A DNA stretch of 64,000 nt. It comes from Zoroaster sp. YZ-2022 (Eukaryota > Echinodermata > Asteroidea > Forcipulatida > Zoroasteridae). Of this stretch, positions 47,990 through 59,573 are shown piece after piece (the stretch's first letter is position 1; every line of letters starts with the position of its first letter). The stretch is from assembly GCA_029582265.1 (NCBI GenBank), contig CM055816.1:26647912-26711911 (forward strand), read 5' to 3'. Under the pieces are notes generated by a model that searched no databases, was not told the DNA's origin, and was given only the letters and a program-made list of their open reading frames with translations. The translations under genes were made by a program, and so were the position numbers.

Positions 47990-50400
47990 CTCTTCGTATT
48001 GGTGAAGATTTCAAAAGATTTGTTAATTCCTGTTTTATGCCAACACTTTGATCAAACTCTCTTCAAAATGTCAACAGTGTACAAAATGATCAGGCCGTTG
48101 TATTAGCTGAAGGCGAATCCAGGCAGCAGAGCCCAAATTGCAGGGTAAAACAAACACTGACAAACGGTGGACACGCATAGAACATGTATGGTGAAGAACC
48201 CTCCCCATATATACAAAGTCAAGGCATTTGGACCTTTGAATGGCTCAATTTAAGTGTTTCCACACGTAGTCGGCCTAGGAATAATATATGAGAGTATTCA
48301 GCTCTTAATGAGAACTAGAACAGACTACGAATTTTAATGGTAATGGTGTCGTTAACGATTATGTCATACGTATAATAAATTATAGTAATAACATTGACAA
48401 AATTTTTAAGTCTTTTTCATGACAGGCCAACGAGTACTATTAATGTTTCCACCGCAGTCGGCTTTGTAAATTATATATGGAGACATAGGCGATCCAGAAA
48501 AGGGGGTGAAGAATCAAAAACAATTATTTTCAGTACTACAAAGTACGAAATAATCAAAGGGAGAGAGAAAACAGCACAGTGAGGGGAATGAGCAGTGCCC
48601 TCCTCCCCTCCCCCCTCTTTTCTTTATTAATTTTTTTGTTTTTTTACGATTTTATTTAGGAATAAGAGCCCCTCAGGGAATTTCCCGGATCCGCCAATGG
48701 AGGAGGTACAGTTTCAGCTAGATTTTTATGACAGACTGTCTTAACAGTCCAAATAGTACAGACACCTTTATTGTTAGGATGGATCCAGGGTAGCTGGGAA
48801 ATGAAAATGAGACATCGTACAGTGTAAGAAAACCGCTAAGAGGTCCACATATATAAAGTATAGGTAAATTTATTGCAAGGTGATGAATGGACACTTTGTC
48901 CTCTTTGCCTGCCCTGTTTATCCGCTAATCTTTTCCCTGGCTCCCCTGATCTGCCAATGATACTTAGTTAGTTTTCATGAAGCAATAAGCAATGTATTTG
49001 TGCCTTTACGTGGGTGTCTGATGAGGGGGTAAGGGTTTAAAGTGGTGGTGATTTCTAGAGACGACGAGAGGATGGTATAAGTAGGACTTTAGCTAACCTA
49101 GTACCCTACACGACTATGGACCCTCTTTCCCCAACTCCCCTGAACCTTAGATGCTCAGACTGACATTCTAATTGAAATATGCAAATTTTTAAATTTGTTT
49201 ATTTTCACAGTTCTTTGTACTGCCCACTTTTCTTTTTATAGAATTCTAGAATAAATCGTTAAGCGTTATACTTTTGGACGATGTATGTTTTGTAAAAGAA
49301 TAGAAATATATCAATGGCTGATGTCAGCGATGTCCTTTTGAGATCATGGAAAACAGGCCGTCTTTTAATTTAACACATTGAATTATTATTGCCTTGGAGT
49401 CACAAGTTTGGAAAAAACAGGCAGTATTTCATTATACAAGGCATGACGCATATAAAGTTTTGAAAAGGATAACCATGGTAAGATCATACCTCGCCCATCT
49501 TCTTCATAAGTTATATATGCATTTGTGTACGTAGGCAATTTAAGAAGAAAGTTTTATATTTGATTAATTGCTTAGTTGTTATTGCAATTTCTTTTCTTTT
49601 CATTGAAATGACTAAATTGTTGTTATAACGTAGGCTCCATTATAACATCGTAGCAATGAGGGCATTTGTTGAGGGATGCAAGGTTAAACATAAACAGGAC
49701 AAGATTATTATGTCCAATGGACAACCCACCATCAAGAAAAGTTAAGAGATGAATATGTTAAAGAAGGAAAATAAGAAGACAAAATTTCGCGAACTATTGC
49801 GAAATGTCAAACCTGTCAGTTCCGGTCCATTGCAAACTCCTACTGGTATGGATAACAACAAGATTCAATTTGATACATTTAAAAAGGAAAGCAATTAAAC
49901 CATCAGCCGGCTTACTATTACGTTTCTCCTGTGGATGGATTGTAAATAATATATTATGAGATTTACGTTTCATTTTAAATTATATTCACTGCGATCACGA
50001 TCAATATCGCACAAAAATGGAAAACCAACATGTGATATTGATAAAAAAGATTAACGTTACTCACATGTTTAAAGCTACAATTATTACTAACAAAATCCAA
50101 TTTAAAGTGAATAAAACAATACTTCAACAATAACATTTGTCCTGTAGGGGTCTTGGCCCATTTTAAATTTAAAAAATGGATTGATATTGGCTGAGAAAAA
50201 TGACAGAATTACATGAGAGGAAATACGCACGTGTAAACGGGTTTAAAATCACCAATTAAAGGTGCAAGAATATTTTTATGTTCAAAAATATGCTTTGTGT
50301 TATAAATTATATACAATATGCCCTACGCCCAGGGAAAATTGCACCTGAGATATACTCCACAAACCCCCAAACAATTTTTTAGGTTGAATGTATTACAGGG
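47990..50400. repeat. Duplicated block, copy 2: family A part
   Basis: Starts GAAGATTTCAAAAGATTTG as at position 11 and follows the order of the left block to the GC-poor tail near 50340. It has a single 1.27-kb unit and carries a MITE at 48484-48696 that the left block lacks. There are many small indels relative to the left block. Confidence 0.8.
48484..48696. mobile_element. hAT-like MITE, 213 bp, with visible empty site
   Basis: Left end CATAGGCGATCCAG and right end CCCGGATCCGCCA form an imperfect inverted repeat. The inner part matches 13941-14085. The left flank TATATATGGAGA and right flank ATGGAGGAGGTACAG collapse to the uninterrupted TATATATGGAGAGGTACAG at 521-538 in the left block. 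That gives an 8-9 base duplication of the ATGGAGA type. No transposase. The CT-rich internal stretch (48595-48620) is the counterpart of the TC tract occupied by LINEs in the other MITE. Confidence 0.8.
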
Positions 50401-50851
50401 TAGCATGTTTCTACATTCCTGACCTTTTAGGGAGGGAGGCATGCAATGAGGACACGGTGGTTTTGAGTTTTATGTCCCTTTAATCTTGTACCCCTTGGTT
50501 ATTGCATTATCAACCTTAAAGACTTACGTCTCTTTAATCTGAAATTTATGTGAATGTGATTTTTTATTTTACCATAATCTCGTCTCAAATAAGTACACAA
50601 TCCTTCTTGGACTTAAGGGGCCCTATGGAATATGCGCTGTTCTAACTTGAAAACAGCTTAAGTCGATATCCATCAACATTTCTTATCTTCAGTTCAAACT
50701 GTTTCCGGTAGTGACACTTACAAACTCACAATTGACTTGTAATAGTCTTTGGAAAAAAAGCGACTGAGGGTTGGCAACTCGACGTTTGATCATTCTCAAC
50801 AAGAGTTGCAGGTGTTCATCATTACAGGAACATTTGCGATTAGGGTGCTTG
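50401..50851. repeat. Duplicated block, copy 2: spacer before the minisatellite
   Basis: Collinear with about 4000-4385. Near 50392-50425 it also carries a second version of the TACAGG(G/A)TAGCATGTTTCTA phrase that otherwise marks the far end of the block (6495 and 51970), so the block is internally rearranged. No gene. Confidence 0.6.
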
Positions 50852-51760
50852 GCTGGAGGGGGTGTTGACGGAGGTGTCAATGGAGGAGGTGTTAATGGAG
50901 GGGTGTCGATAGAGGGGTGTCGATAGAGGGGTGTCACGGAGTGGTGTCGACGGAGGGTGGTCGACGGAGGGGTGTTGATGGAGGATGTGTCAGTGAAGGA
51001 GGGCCAACGGAGGGGTGTCTATGAGGGGGGCCGACGGAGAGGTGGTCACGGGAGGTGGCCCAATGGAGAGACTGTTTCACTGAGGGGTGTCGACGGAGGT
51101 GGGGTCTGCGGAGGTGTTGATGGAGGGTGCCCAATGGAGGGTGTCAATGAGGGGTGTCGATGGAGGGGTGTTCCAGGAGGGGTGTCGACGCAGAGGGTGT
51201 CGACGGAGAGGGGTGTCATGGAGGGGGTGTCACGGGAGGGTGTCGACGGAGGGGTGGTCGCCGAGGGTGTTCCAGAGGTGTCGACGGAGAGGTGCCGAGG
51301 GGGTACCAGGAGGTCGACGAGGGGTGTCATCGAGGAGGGTGTCAATTACATCACAAGTGATTGACAATCAGCAAGAGGGGAGGGGTCAACCACCAATTGG
51401 GATATCTATACACGACATGGATCAGAGTCATTACATAAAATCGCCTTTGACGGAGGGGTGTCGACGAGGGGATGTCTGCGGAGGTGTCGATGGAGAGGAA
51501 GCCCAAACGAGAGGGTGTCACGGAGGGGGTGTCGACGGAGGGGTGTCGACAGAGAGGGTGTCAACGGGATGGTGCCCATGAGCGTCGACGGGAGGGGTGT
51601 CTGTGGATGGGTGGTCTATGAGGTGTCGACGGAGGGAAGCCGATGGAGAGGGTGGTCACCCGGAGGGTGTCAATGGAGATCGAGGTGTCACCTGGAGAGG
51701 TGTCACGGAGAGGGAAATAATGGAGAGGGTGTCAACGAGGGGGTGTCAATGGAGAGGGTG
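50852..51760. repeat. G-rich minisatellite, expanded copy with an inserted unit
   Basis: Same GGAGGGGTGTCGACGGA-type unit as at 4386-4735 but about 2.5 times longer and more variable. At about 51352-51445 it is interrupted by one unit of the 98-bp repeat (AGTGATTGACAATCAGCAAG), which in the left block lies outside the minisatellite. The Gly/Val/Arg-rich open frames are artefacts. Confidence 0.85.
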
Positions 51761-52272
51761 GGGTAAAAATTTGTAGGGGCCTATATCCCCTTTCTGTCCC
51801 TTTTTTAACGCCCCCAAGCCATGGTATCACGGAGAGGGATGTAAAAGTGTTTGAAGTTTGCCCTTTCCCAAACCCCTTAGCTACCCTTGTTACAAGTATT
51901 CCCAATCAGGGGTGGCTACATTCCCCCAATCAGGGGTAGTGGCTAATGACCCTGAGACTGTTAATGATTACAGGATAGCATGTTTCTATATACTGACCCT
52001 TTGATCACCCAAATCAATAATGTTGTAACACCACATCATATAATAGCAATGAAATATGTGAAATTTGCTGTTGCTTGTTTTATAATTCAACCTTGTGTAC
52101 TGTACAGGCTAAGAAACATGGCCTCATGGGCAGGTTTTCATAGATTTAGGCATTTGATATAGGACTGCTTTTTCACACTGAGCAGGTATGTTTACCATGT
52201 GTCCACATAAGAGGTTTAACTGCAGTAATAAGCAGCTTAATATTTTGCTTACTGATGTTTTTACATTTGTAC
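51761..52272. repeat. Duplicated block, copy 2: right end
   Basis: Collinear with 4738-4875 and then, after a jump, with 6405-6806. The jump at about 51887 shows that about 1.5 kb is missing here or was added in the left block. Confidence 0.8.
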
Positions 52273-52954
52273 TGGCTAGCACCACGACTGCAGGACGGCG
52301 CCAGGGCCAGAGGTAAGCAGGGGGCCTGAGTCTGGGAAAAGGGCAGTTAAATTCCATGCGATATGTAGCGCGAGCTAAACAATTTTGGGCGTTTATTAAT
52401 AAACGCATAATACGGTTTTAAGATTACAATCAGATCAGATTATGTTGATGACTGGTTTTCATTTACAATCTGATCTTGTGAGTAAAGCTCCAATAGTCAA
52501 GGACCAAGTCCATCCAAGTCTAATTATCCCCTTTTAAGTTTCAAATTTGAGTACAAATGTATCATATCACCTGATATTTGCAATAAGAAAACGGAGCTCC
52601 GCCTAGTCAAACAATCATAAAGTGCACCAATAACACAAAAACCGGGAAATGAACATATTTGGGGCAAATAGCTTACCTACCCAGGAATGAAGTAAGTGTA
52701 GTGGGTTGCTTTGAAGTAGGCTAACCAAGAACATAGGTCTGAGGGGAGTGATGTACCGGGTTTCGCGACAGCGTGTGCTTCATTACCAAAGACGTATATA
52801 GAGCGCGCGGTTTATGCGTGAAACTGTTTCATGAGGGGGCACATGTGCCTGTGCACAGGGGAATAGTAAGGGCATCTCTGCTGACCCAATTATTTAAATT
52901 CTAATTCAGTATTTCTATCCTGACATCTTTCAACTAGGCAGGCAGTCTATGCGC
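52273..52954. other. No gene seen; unique sequence up to the assembly gap
   Basis: Contains a perfect 18-bp palindrome GCGTTTATTAATAAACGC at 52389-52406. A minus-strand open frame (52124-52408) straddles the block boundary and shows no family. Confidence 0.5.
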
Positions 52955-53454
52955 NNNNNNNNNNNNNNNNNNNNNNNNNNNNNNNNNNNNNNNNNNNNNN
53001 NNNNNNNNNNNNNNNNNNNNNNNNNNNNNNNNNNNNNNNNNNNNNNNNNNNNNNNNNNNNNNNNNNNNNNNNNNNNNNNNNNNNNNNNNNNNNNNNNNNN
53101 NNNNNNNNNNNNNNNNNNNNNNNNNNNNNNNNNNNNNNNNNNNNNNNNNNNNNNNNNNNNNNNNNNNNNNNNNNNNNNNNNNNNNNNNNNNNNNNNNNNN
53201 NNNNNNNNNNNNNNNNNNNNNNNNNNNNNNNNNNNNNNNNNNNNNNNNNNNNNNNNNNNNNNNNNNNNNNNNNNNNNNNNNNNNNNNNNNNNNNNNNNNN
53301 NNNNNNNNNNNNNNNNNNNNNNNNNNNNNNNNNNNNNNNNNNNNNNNNNNNNNNNNNNNNNNNNNNNNNNNNNNNNNNNNNNNNNNNNNNNNNNNNNNNN
53401 NNNNNNNNNNNNNNNNNNNNNNNNNNNNNNNNNNNNNNNNNNNNNNNNNNNNNN
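52955..53454. other. Assembly gap, 500 N
   Basis: Exactly 500 N, a conventional placeholder length, so the true distance is unknown. Open frames running through it are meaningless. Confidence 0.99.
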
Positions 53455-54010
53455 TTTTTTTACCATTATTATTTAGGCGCCCTCCGTTTCTTGAGTCACA
53501 AACCAGTGGTAGAGGGGGGGGTGGGGGATGTCCTTTATATAAATGTTTTTTTACCATTCATTATTTAGGACCCTTTGTTTTTGAGTCTCAAACAATTGGT
53601 GGATGGCGGAGGGGGGGACGTTTTCCTTTATATCATACATGTTTTTACCATTCATTATTTAGGATCCTGTTTTTTGAGTCCAAACCATTGGGGGATGGGG
53701 GGGGAAGGGGATTTTCCTATATCATAACAGGTTTTTTTTTTCATTTTTTAGGCATCCCCCCGTTTTGAGTCTCAAACCACTGATGGGGGGGGGAGTTTTT
53801 AATCATACATGTTTTTTTACCATTATTATTTAGGATCCCCCCTGTTTTTTTGAGCCAAAAACCATTGGTGATGGGGAGGGGGGGAGGGCCTTTATATCAT
53901 AAACAGGTTTTTTTTCTCTTTAGGCGCCCCTGCTGTTTTGAGTCTCAAACATTGATGGGGAGTCTTTAATCATAAACAAAAACCATTCATTATTTGGGGC
54001 GTCCCCGTTT
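53455..54010. repeat. Minisatellite of about 94 bp, six to seven units
   Basis: Units begin ACCATTCATTATTTAGG, then a C-run, TGTTTTGAGTCTCAAACCATTGGTGATGG, a G-run and TTTATATCATA in outline. Starts lie near 53463, 53553, 53647, 53741, 53821, 53915 and 53983. Later units are shorter (68-80 bp). It abuts the gap, so the array probably extends into it and caused the break. Confidence 0.85.
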
Positions 54011-54935
54011 CTTTTGGGGATTCTTTGGTATTCATTTTCATTTACCCATGAAAGCATTGACACTTAGTGGGGGCTAGTATGTCATAAAATAAAACTGTGC
54101 AGAATTTTTGTTAAAAGCAAATTTTTACATGATTTACTTTATGGGGTAAGGATTCAAAAAAAATGGGGTTCCATTTTTCAAAGTCATTGGGGTTAAACCC
54201 AAAGATCCCCCAATTTACAAAATCGTCAATGTCAACTATTTTTTTCCCCCTTATAACTCCTTTTATCTACTATATATACTCCAAATGTTTAAAACATTGT
54301 CAATGCTATAAGTCTCCAAGACAGTATGATAATTGGGGAGTAGGCCTTTTTGAAATTCAAAGGGGCCCCAACCAAAAAAAACCAATAAATTACAAAACCC
54401 AAATAGGCCTATTTACAAATGTTTGAATAATTTTGTACCATGATACACATATGGGGCCTCATAATGTATTATTAACTATGTTATAAAAAATGGCCGCCAA
54501 ACAATCAGGCTCCCCTTTAACGAAATATAAAAAAAAAACATGTTTTAAATGGGGGCCTACCATAACAGTTACATTATAATTTTTTTTATTTATGGGTGTC
54601 TTAGCATCCCCTCACTTGCCTTGTCCCTCCCATCCCTCCCCCCCCAACATTAGAAGGGTAGAAGAGATTTACAAGCGACGAGGTTGCCAAGCCCAGGCCC
54701 ATACAATATAAAAAGCTGCAATCTGGCCGGGTTTTTGGTATAGTGTTGCATAAAAAGGGTTGTTTTAATAAAAAAGATTTTTGTTGATTCATGAATATGA
54801 CATTTTTTTTGTACAAAACTATTAAAATTTAGCACGTCAATTACCATGTTTTCGTCCTTTTCCCCTGTATAAAACCCTTAAAATTTAAATTTAAAAAATT
54901 AGAAGAATAACCCTTTGGGGAAGCCAGACACCTCA
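54011..54935. other. No gene recognised; AT-rich with many homopolymer runs
   Basis: Short open frames on both strands (54163-54426, 54601-54847) overlap and have no visible motif. Confidence 0.4.
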
Positions 54936-57900
54936 GTCAAATCACTGGTTTAAAAACCAGGTTCAAGATCTTTTGGTATGCACTAAAACATTGACTTTCA
55001 AGATACTCCTGGGGAAGGACAACGCAGGGAAAGTTATAGCTTTTTACCAGCCTGTATCCACTGACAAGACCAATAGTCCCCAAAGTTGAAATTGACCGTG
55101 GAGCAAAAAACCCTTTTGACAGAAGTCGGGGATGTTCGGTTAAATGTAGAAAGCCGAGAACAAAAGAAGTTTCCATGCAAATTGAACAGTACACAACCCA
55201 TCCAGTTATGAAAAAAAGACTGAAGGAGGGGAGAGCGCATACCTTCAAGAAAGTGAAAACCATCAACAGAGAGCACCGAACTTGGGGTCCCTTTTTAACC
55301 CCCTACTGTCTTCGCTGCAAGTCCCAATGTCTCATTGTTTCCCTCCAAATGATCCCCTTTACAGACACAGCACTTCATACTGGTCGATGCGAGCGCACAA
55401 CATCACAAACGGGTAGGGGGACAGAGAGAAAAAGTTATGACCCTTTGACCTTCAACTCTATGTTTGGAAAAGCTGTGGGTAGATAGAGCTGATATTGGCA
55501 GTTTTTTTGTTTCGGCCTGGTGAGCTACAGTAGTCTTCGGGTCTGGGGCATTAGGCAAATATGAAAGGAAGGGCATAGACCACGCTTGGGTAGGCTCTTA
55601 TTCGCCACAACAGTGACACAGATTTTAAATGGCAAACACCTCAGGGGGTCTAGAAGACATGTTGAACACAAATAGCTCTCACACTTATATTTTTGGAGTT
55701 TCCCCTGATAAGCCAGAAAAAAACTTTCCTTCAGAATGATCCACAATTTTGGAACGGGATATCAACAGGATATCAAGACCTTTACAATTGCTTCAACTCG
55801 GGGATGCTTTGCTAAAACCATGGCAATTTTTGAACCAGAGATATCTTCAAAATTGGCATTTTGAAGGCAAAGCAAAACCCAACATACATCCTCAACTTTT
55901 GAAGAAATTTTGAGACAATCCGCAATATGGAGCATAGACAGGAGATTTTGTTTTACATATGGACTATAAGCCCCATGATTTTCTTGCAACGAAAACCAAT
56001 TTTGCCCGTTTGTTCCGTTGTACCTCTCCAAGCGTCAGTAGAACACAGACCCGGGAACCCCCAAGAATTATGAAGGGGAATTTTGGTGAAAAGGGCTGCT
56101 GCATTCATCATTGACCAGATCTGGGAAAAAGGGAAGTGAATCGGTGAAAGGAGGAGGAATCGTTGATTCCGAACCAGGGGGCGCAGACAGATTCTTTCCC
56201 TGATTGCACCGGGGGCTGTCTAATATAGTAGAGAGTTTTAAAGGAGTATGGCGTAACGCATGGGGGAAGCAACATCATGAAACCAAAGGGGGAAAATTAC
56301 CAGAATCATAAAAAGCATTGGGAGACAGGTGTTTGTGGGAAAAGGAGACCACACAACCGATGACAGTGATCTAAGAACCATCACCAAACAAGTAATGCCT
56401 GAAAAAGGGAACCAGACATATTAGAACGTGATGATATTGGACAAAGGTTGTTTAGATTTGTTAAGGATCCCAGAGGGAAAAAACTGATATGGGGTCCAAT
56501 GAAAAAATAGAAGATAGGACTTTCAAAAGTGCAAATACAGTGATGGGAAATGAAAGAGGGAAATCATCAAAGGAGAAGAAGGGCTTTACAGAGGTTCATC
56601 ATTACAGAAGCCGCCCAACCCTTGGGTTTAGGGGGAAAGCATAGATGAGAATTGGCCTAGTCCCACGAGCCTGTTTCACAGATGGATCATTTATTAGCAA
56701 AGAAAAGAAAGGTCCTCCATCACCTTAAGAAATCCCCGCAAAGAACACACAACACAGTGACATGAATGAATCATTTTGGGCCGCTGTATTGGGATCCAAG
56801 TGGGACATAGAACCCAATCTAAACAGCCCAAAATGCTGATAGGGCGAGGTAGAAGAAAACAAACTGAGCAAAGACAAATGAAAAAAACCGGTTGTCATTA
56901 TGATGGCATTTTCGTAAACCCCTTACTAAACTGCTCGATGAGAACATGGGGATTTTGGATTCATTTTTGAAAGTGATCAAGACGCAGCTGACATGATGAG
57001 GTTAGGGGTTGTTTGAAGATACGTAGAAAATTCTCTTAAAGAACAAATGAGGAAAAGGAAAAAAAGGGGGAAATCAACCCACTAAAATTAAAGACAGCTC
57101 ACTGATCCAGAATATATCCTGAATGACTTCTTTTACACATCAAGACAAAAGGGAGAGCTGGAGAAACCAACCAAGACACTGGAAACAGTAACAGCCCTTC
57201 CAATCAGTTGGTTCGGGAACATTTGGAAAGGAAACCAGAGGGAAAATAAAAGTGCAGATAATTGTCAGTCATGAAATAAAAGGATACCTTGCTCCCCCTA
57301 AAGCCTCACAGTTGAAATGAGGCAGGATCATAGATCCCAAGATACTGAGTATTCTGTGATGGTCAACATGTATCCACAGCTTTTAATGATAATAATCCAA
57401 GGAAAAGGAAAGGAAAGAAGATTCCAATCAAACCTGTCTATGACAAACTTGGGGCAACCATGCAGCAGCTATTTTTTTTCTTTTCGGGTGACGATGTGGC
57501 AGGTTTGTGAAGGACCAAGAATTTGTATAAAACCGTTTATGATGACATGATTGTGAACATTTGGGTTACTTGGTAGAACTGGGAAACCCTCGGGAAAAAA
57601 TTTTCCCAACTTGAGAAGTTTGTTGTTCATAAATCCAAACAGAAAAAGTTAGGCTTGGCTGGATTGTACCTTTAAACGCCAGGTTTAAGGAGAAAGTCTC
57701 CCTGGGGTTCGAACCACATTTTTTGGGCCCTTATATAAATGATTTCCAAAAATGAAAACAAACCTGCTTCCATCTCCAGTGAACTATGGGGGAAATTAAG
57801 AATGATAGAACCAGGAGATGCTTGAACCTCCAGCCCCGAGGCTATCACGTTGGGGGGAAGAAAGGATTGAGGAAACCGAGCTGCGCAAAAACAAATTCCA

Positions 57901-57960
57901 TGAAGATTTTGTTTATATGAGGTTTAAAAAACGGTTTAACTCAGATCCTCAAAGTAAGAT
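54936..57960. other. Unidentified stretch with several mid-size open frames on both strands
   Basis: Compared with its surroundings this part is less AT-rich and holds open frames of 60-110 codons. On the plus strand these are 55175-55486, 56776-56970 and 57317-57550; on the minus strand 54937-55266, 55525-55746 and 55762-56031. The minus-strand pieces 55762-56031 and 55525-55746 follow one another closely and read like globular sequence with several Cys (for example CESYLCSTCLLDPLRC). I recognise no family. This could be the remains of a coding gene or transposon whose frame is broken by consensus errors, or chance. Confidence 0.3.
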
Positions 57961-59470
57961 CCTGAACATATTGTAAGGTAACAGCTTCACTATTTCATTG
58001 ATTCTACGTATGTAGATTTAAAACTTTTTCAGTTAAACAAACATATGTATCTGAAAAAATGAAGTGCGCCAATGCGTGGGAATTGGGGTATAGTATGGGA
58101 ATCGTCGGCCCTTTTGAAATTCACCCTTTTCCCGTAACTATGGCTCATACAATATCACTACTATTTTTTTTACCCAACATCATTAAAAAATTTTAAAATT
58201 ATAATTTAGACCCAAATCCATAGAAAGCCTTTGTTTAAGAAAAAAAGGGGAAATATGAGGATTTTGATATTATCTTGAATTTGAACCCCAAAAAAAAAAT
58301 GGAACCCTATTTTTTCTCATTCCTTATACCCCAAAATGGATATCAATAGAAAAATTGTTTTTCAAGCATTCTGCACGAAAATATAGTAGCCCCTATAACA
58401 TTGGTAATTTTAAAAATGTAAAGACAAGTTTGATTAGAGTTTTATATAAAGTTGATGAAAATATTATAGTCAAAAGAAGATGATTGTAAAAGAACCTTGA
58501 ACTATTCTTTTTTGAAGAACACCCTTTTTAGTTACACGCCTAGAAATTATTGTGGGAACTGTTTGAGGAAAAAGTTTAACAGGTTAAACAAGTTCTGTTT
58601 CGGTCCCCAAAGGGTCATCTCAGACATGCGGCCATTTTAATTGCGGGACGGATCAATTGATTTTCCAGGTGTGAATTTTTGCGATTTGTAGGTCTTTACC
58701 CGCATATTTTTAAGGGGAAATGTTTCCCAATAACCCATCATGTATTTCACTGGTTAAAAAAATAAAAAATAAATAAAAAAATAAATAAAAAAAAATAAAT
58801 AAAAAAATATCATCAGACCCTTTTAAAGGCACAATTAGGGGGTTTTTTCGTGATTAGTGCATTAGTTCAGATGGGTGTAGCCAGCGGGAAAGGGATCGAT
58901 TGTACCGTTTTTCCCCCTTTCATTTACCCTACAGTTTGACATGTCTTCAAATACATAATTACAATCATTAACATTCCTGGCACCTAAAGAGAAATAAATT
59001 AGAATTGCTTTTTTGGGGTCCCCGAAAAATTAAAAAACACAAAACGAATAATCCCAAAGTAATTATCAAGTTTTGAATTGGTCAGTATGTGGGGCTTAGT
59101 TTAGTATGATGAACGAAAACTTCCCCCAGGATGTTCCGGTTTATGTATATGTACCCACTGGTCTCTCGCCCGGGGGGGGAGGTTTCAATAAAAAATATTG
59201 GATATGAAAATTAGGCGATAGACTGATCCCGTTGTTAAATTTTGGTTATTGGGGGAGGCCGGGACGGGTATTTAATTTTTTCATTAATATTTCAGAAAAA
59301 TCCCCATTCAAACATTTTTTTGGCAAACAAATTCAAAAATATAGGCATTAATTCAAAAGGGGTTTGTTTTTTGTTTCCGAAACATTAAAAAATTCAGGTT
59401 GGGACTGTCTTTATGAAAAATTTTATCTTTTGAGGAAACCAAAAAGAAAAAGCTGAGCCTAATCCATTTC
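57961..59470. other. No gene seen; A-rich low complexity near 58755-58810
   Basis: AAAT/AAAAT runs at 58755-58810, otherwise AT-rich sequence with frequent homopolymers. Confidence 0.45.
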
Positions 59471-59476
59471 TGTCAA

Positions 59477-59573
59477 CCAATCAGGTGATACATGGTAAAT
59501 CACCATTCAGCAGTGATTCACTTTGACCAATCAGTGCTTTGCATGCAACCTTTGATCACAAACACAATATAAA
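59477..59573 (+). promoter_or_regulatory. Promoter-like cluster: two CCAAT boxes, octamer-like site, TATA
   Basis: ACCAATCAG occurs twice (CCAAT at 59477 and 59527), followed by TTTGCAT (59538-59544, seven bases of the ATTTGCAT octamer) and TATAAA (59568-59573). Spacing and order resemble a TATA-type core promoter. No convincing coding start follows: ATG 59739 opens only about ten codons. Candidate only. Confidence 0.35.

Noticed and set aside
52930..53557. Open frames of 175-207 codons
   Set aside because: They run through the 500-N gap and contain no real sequence.
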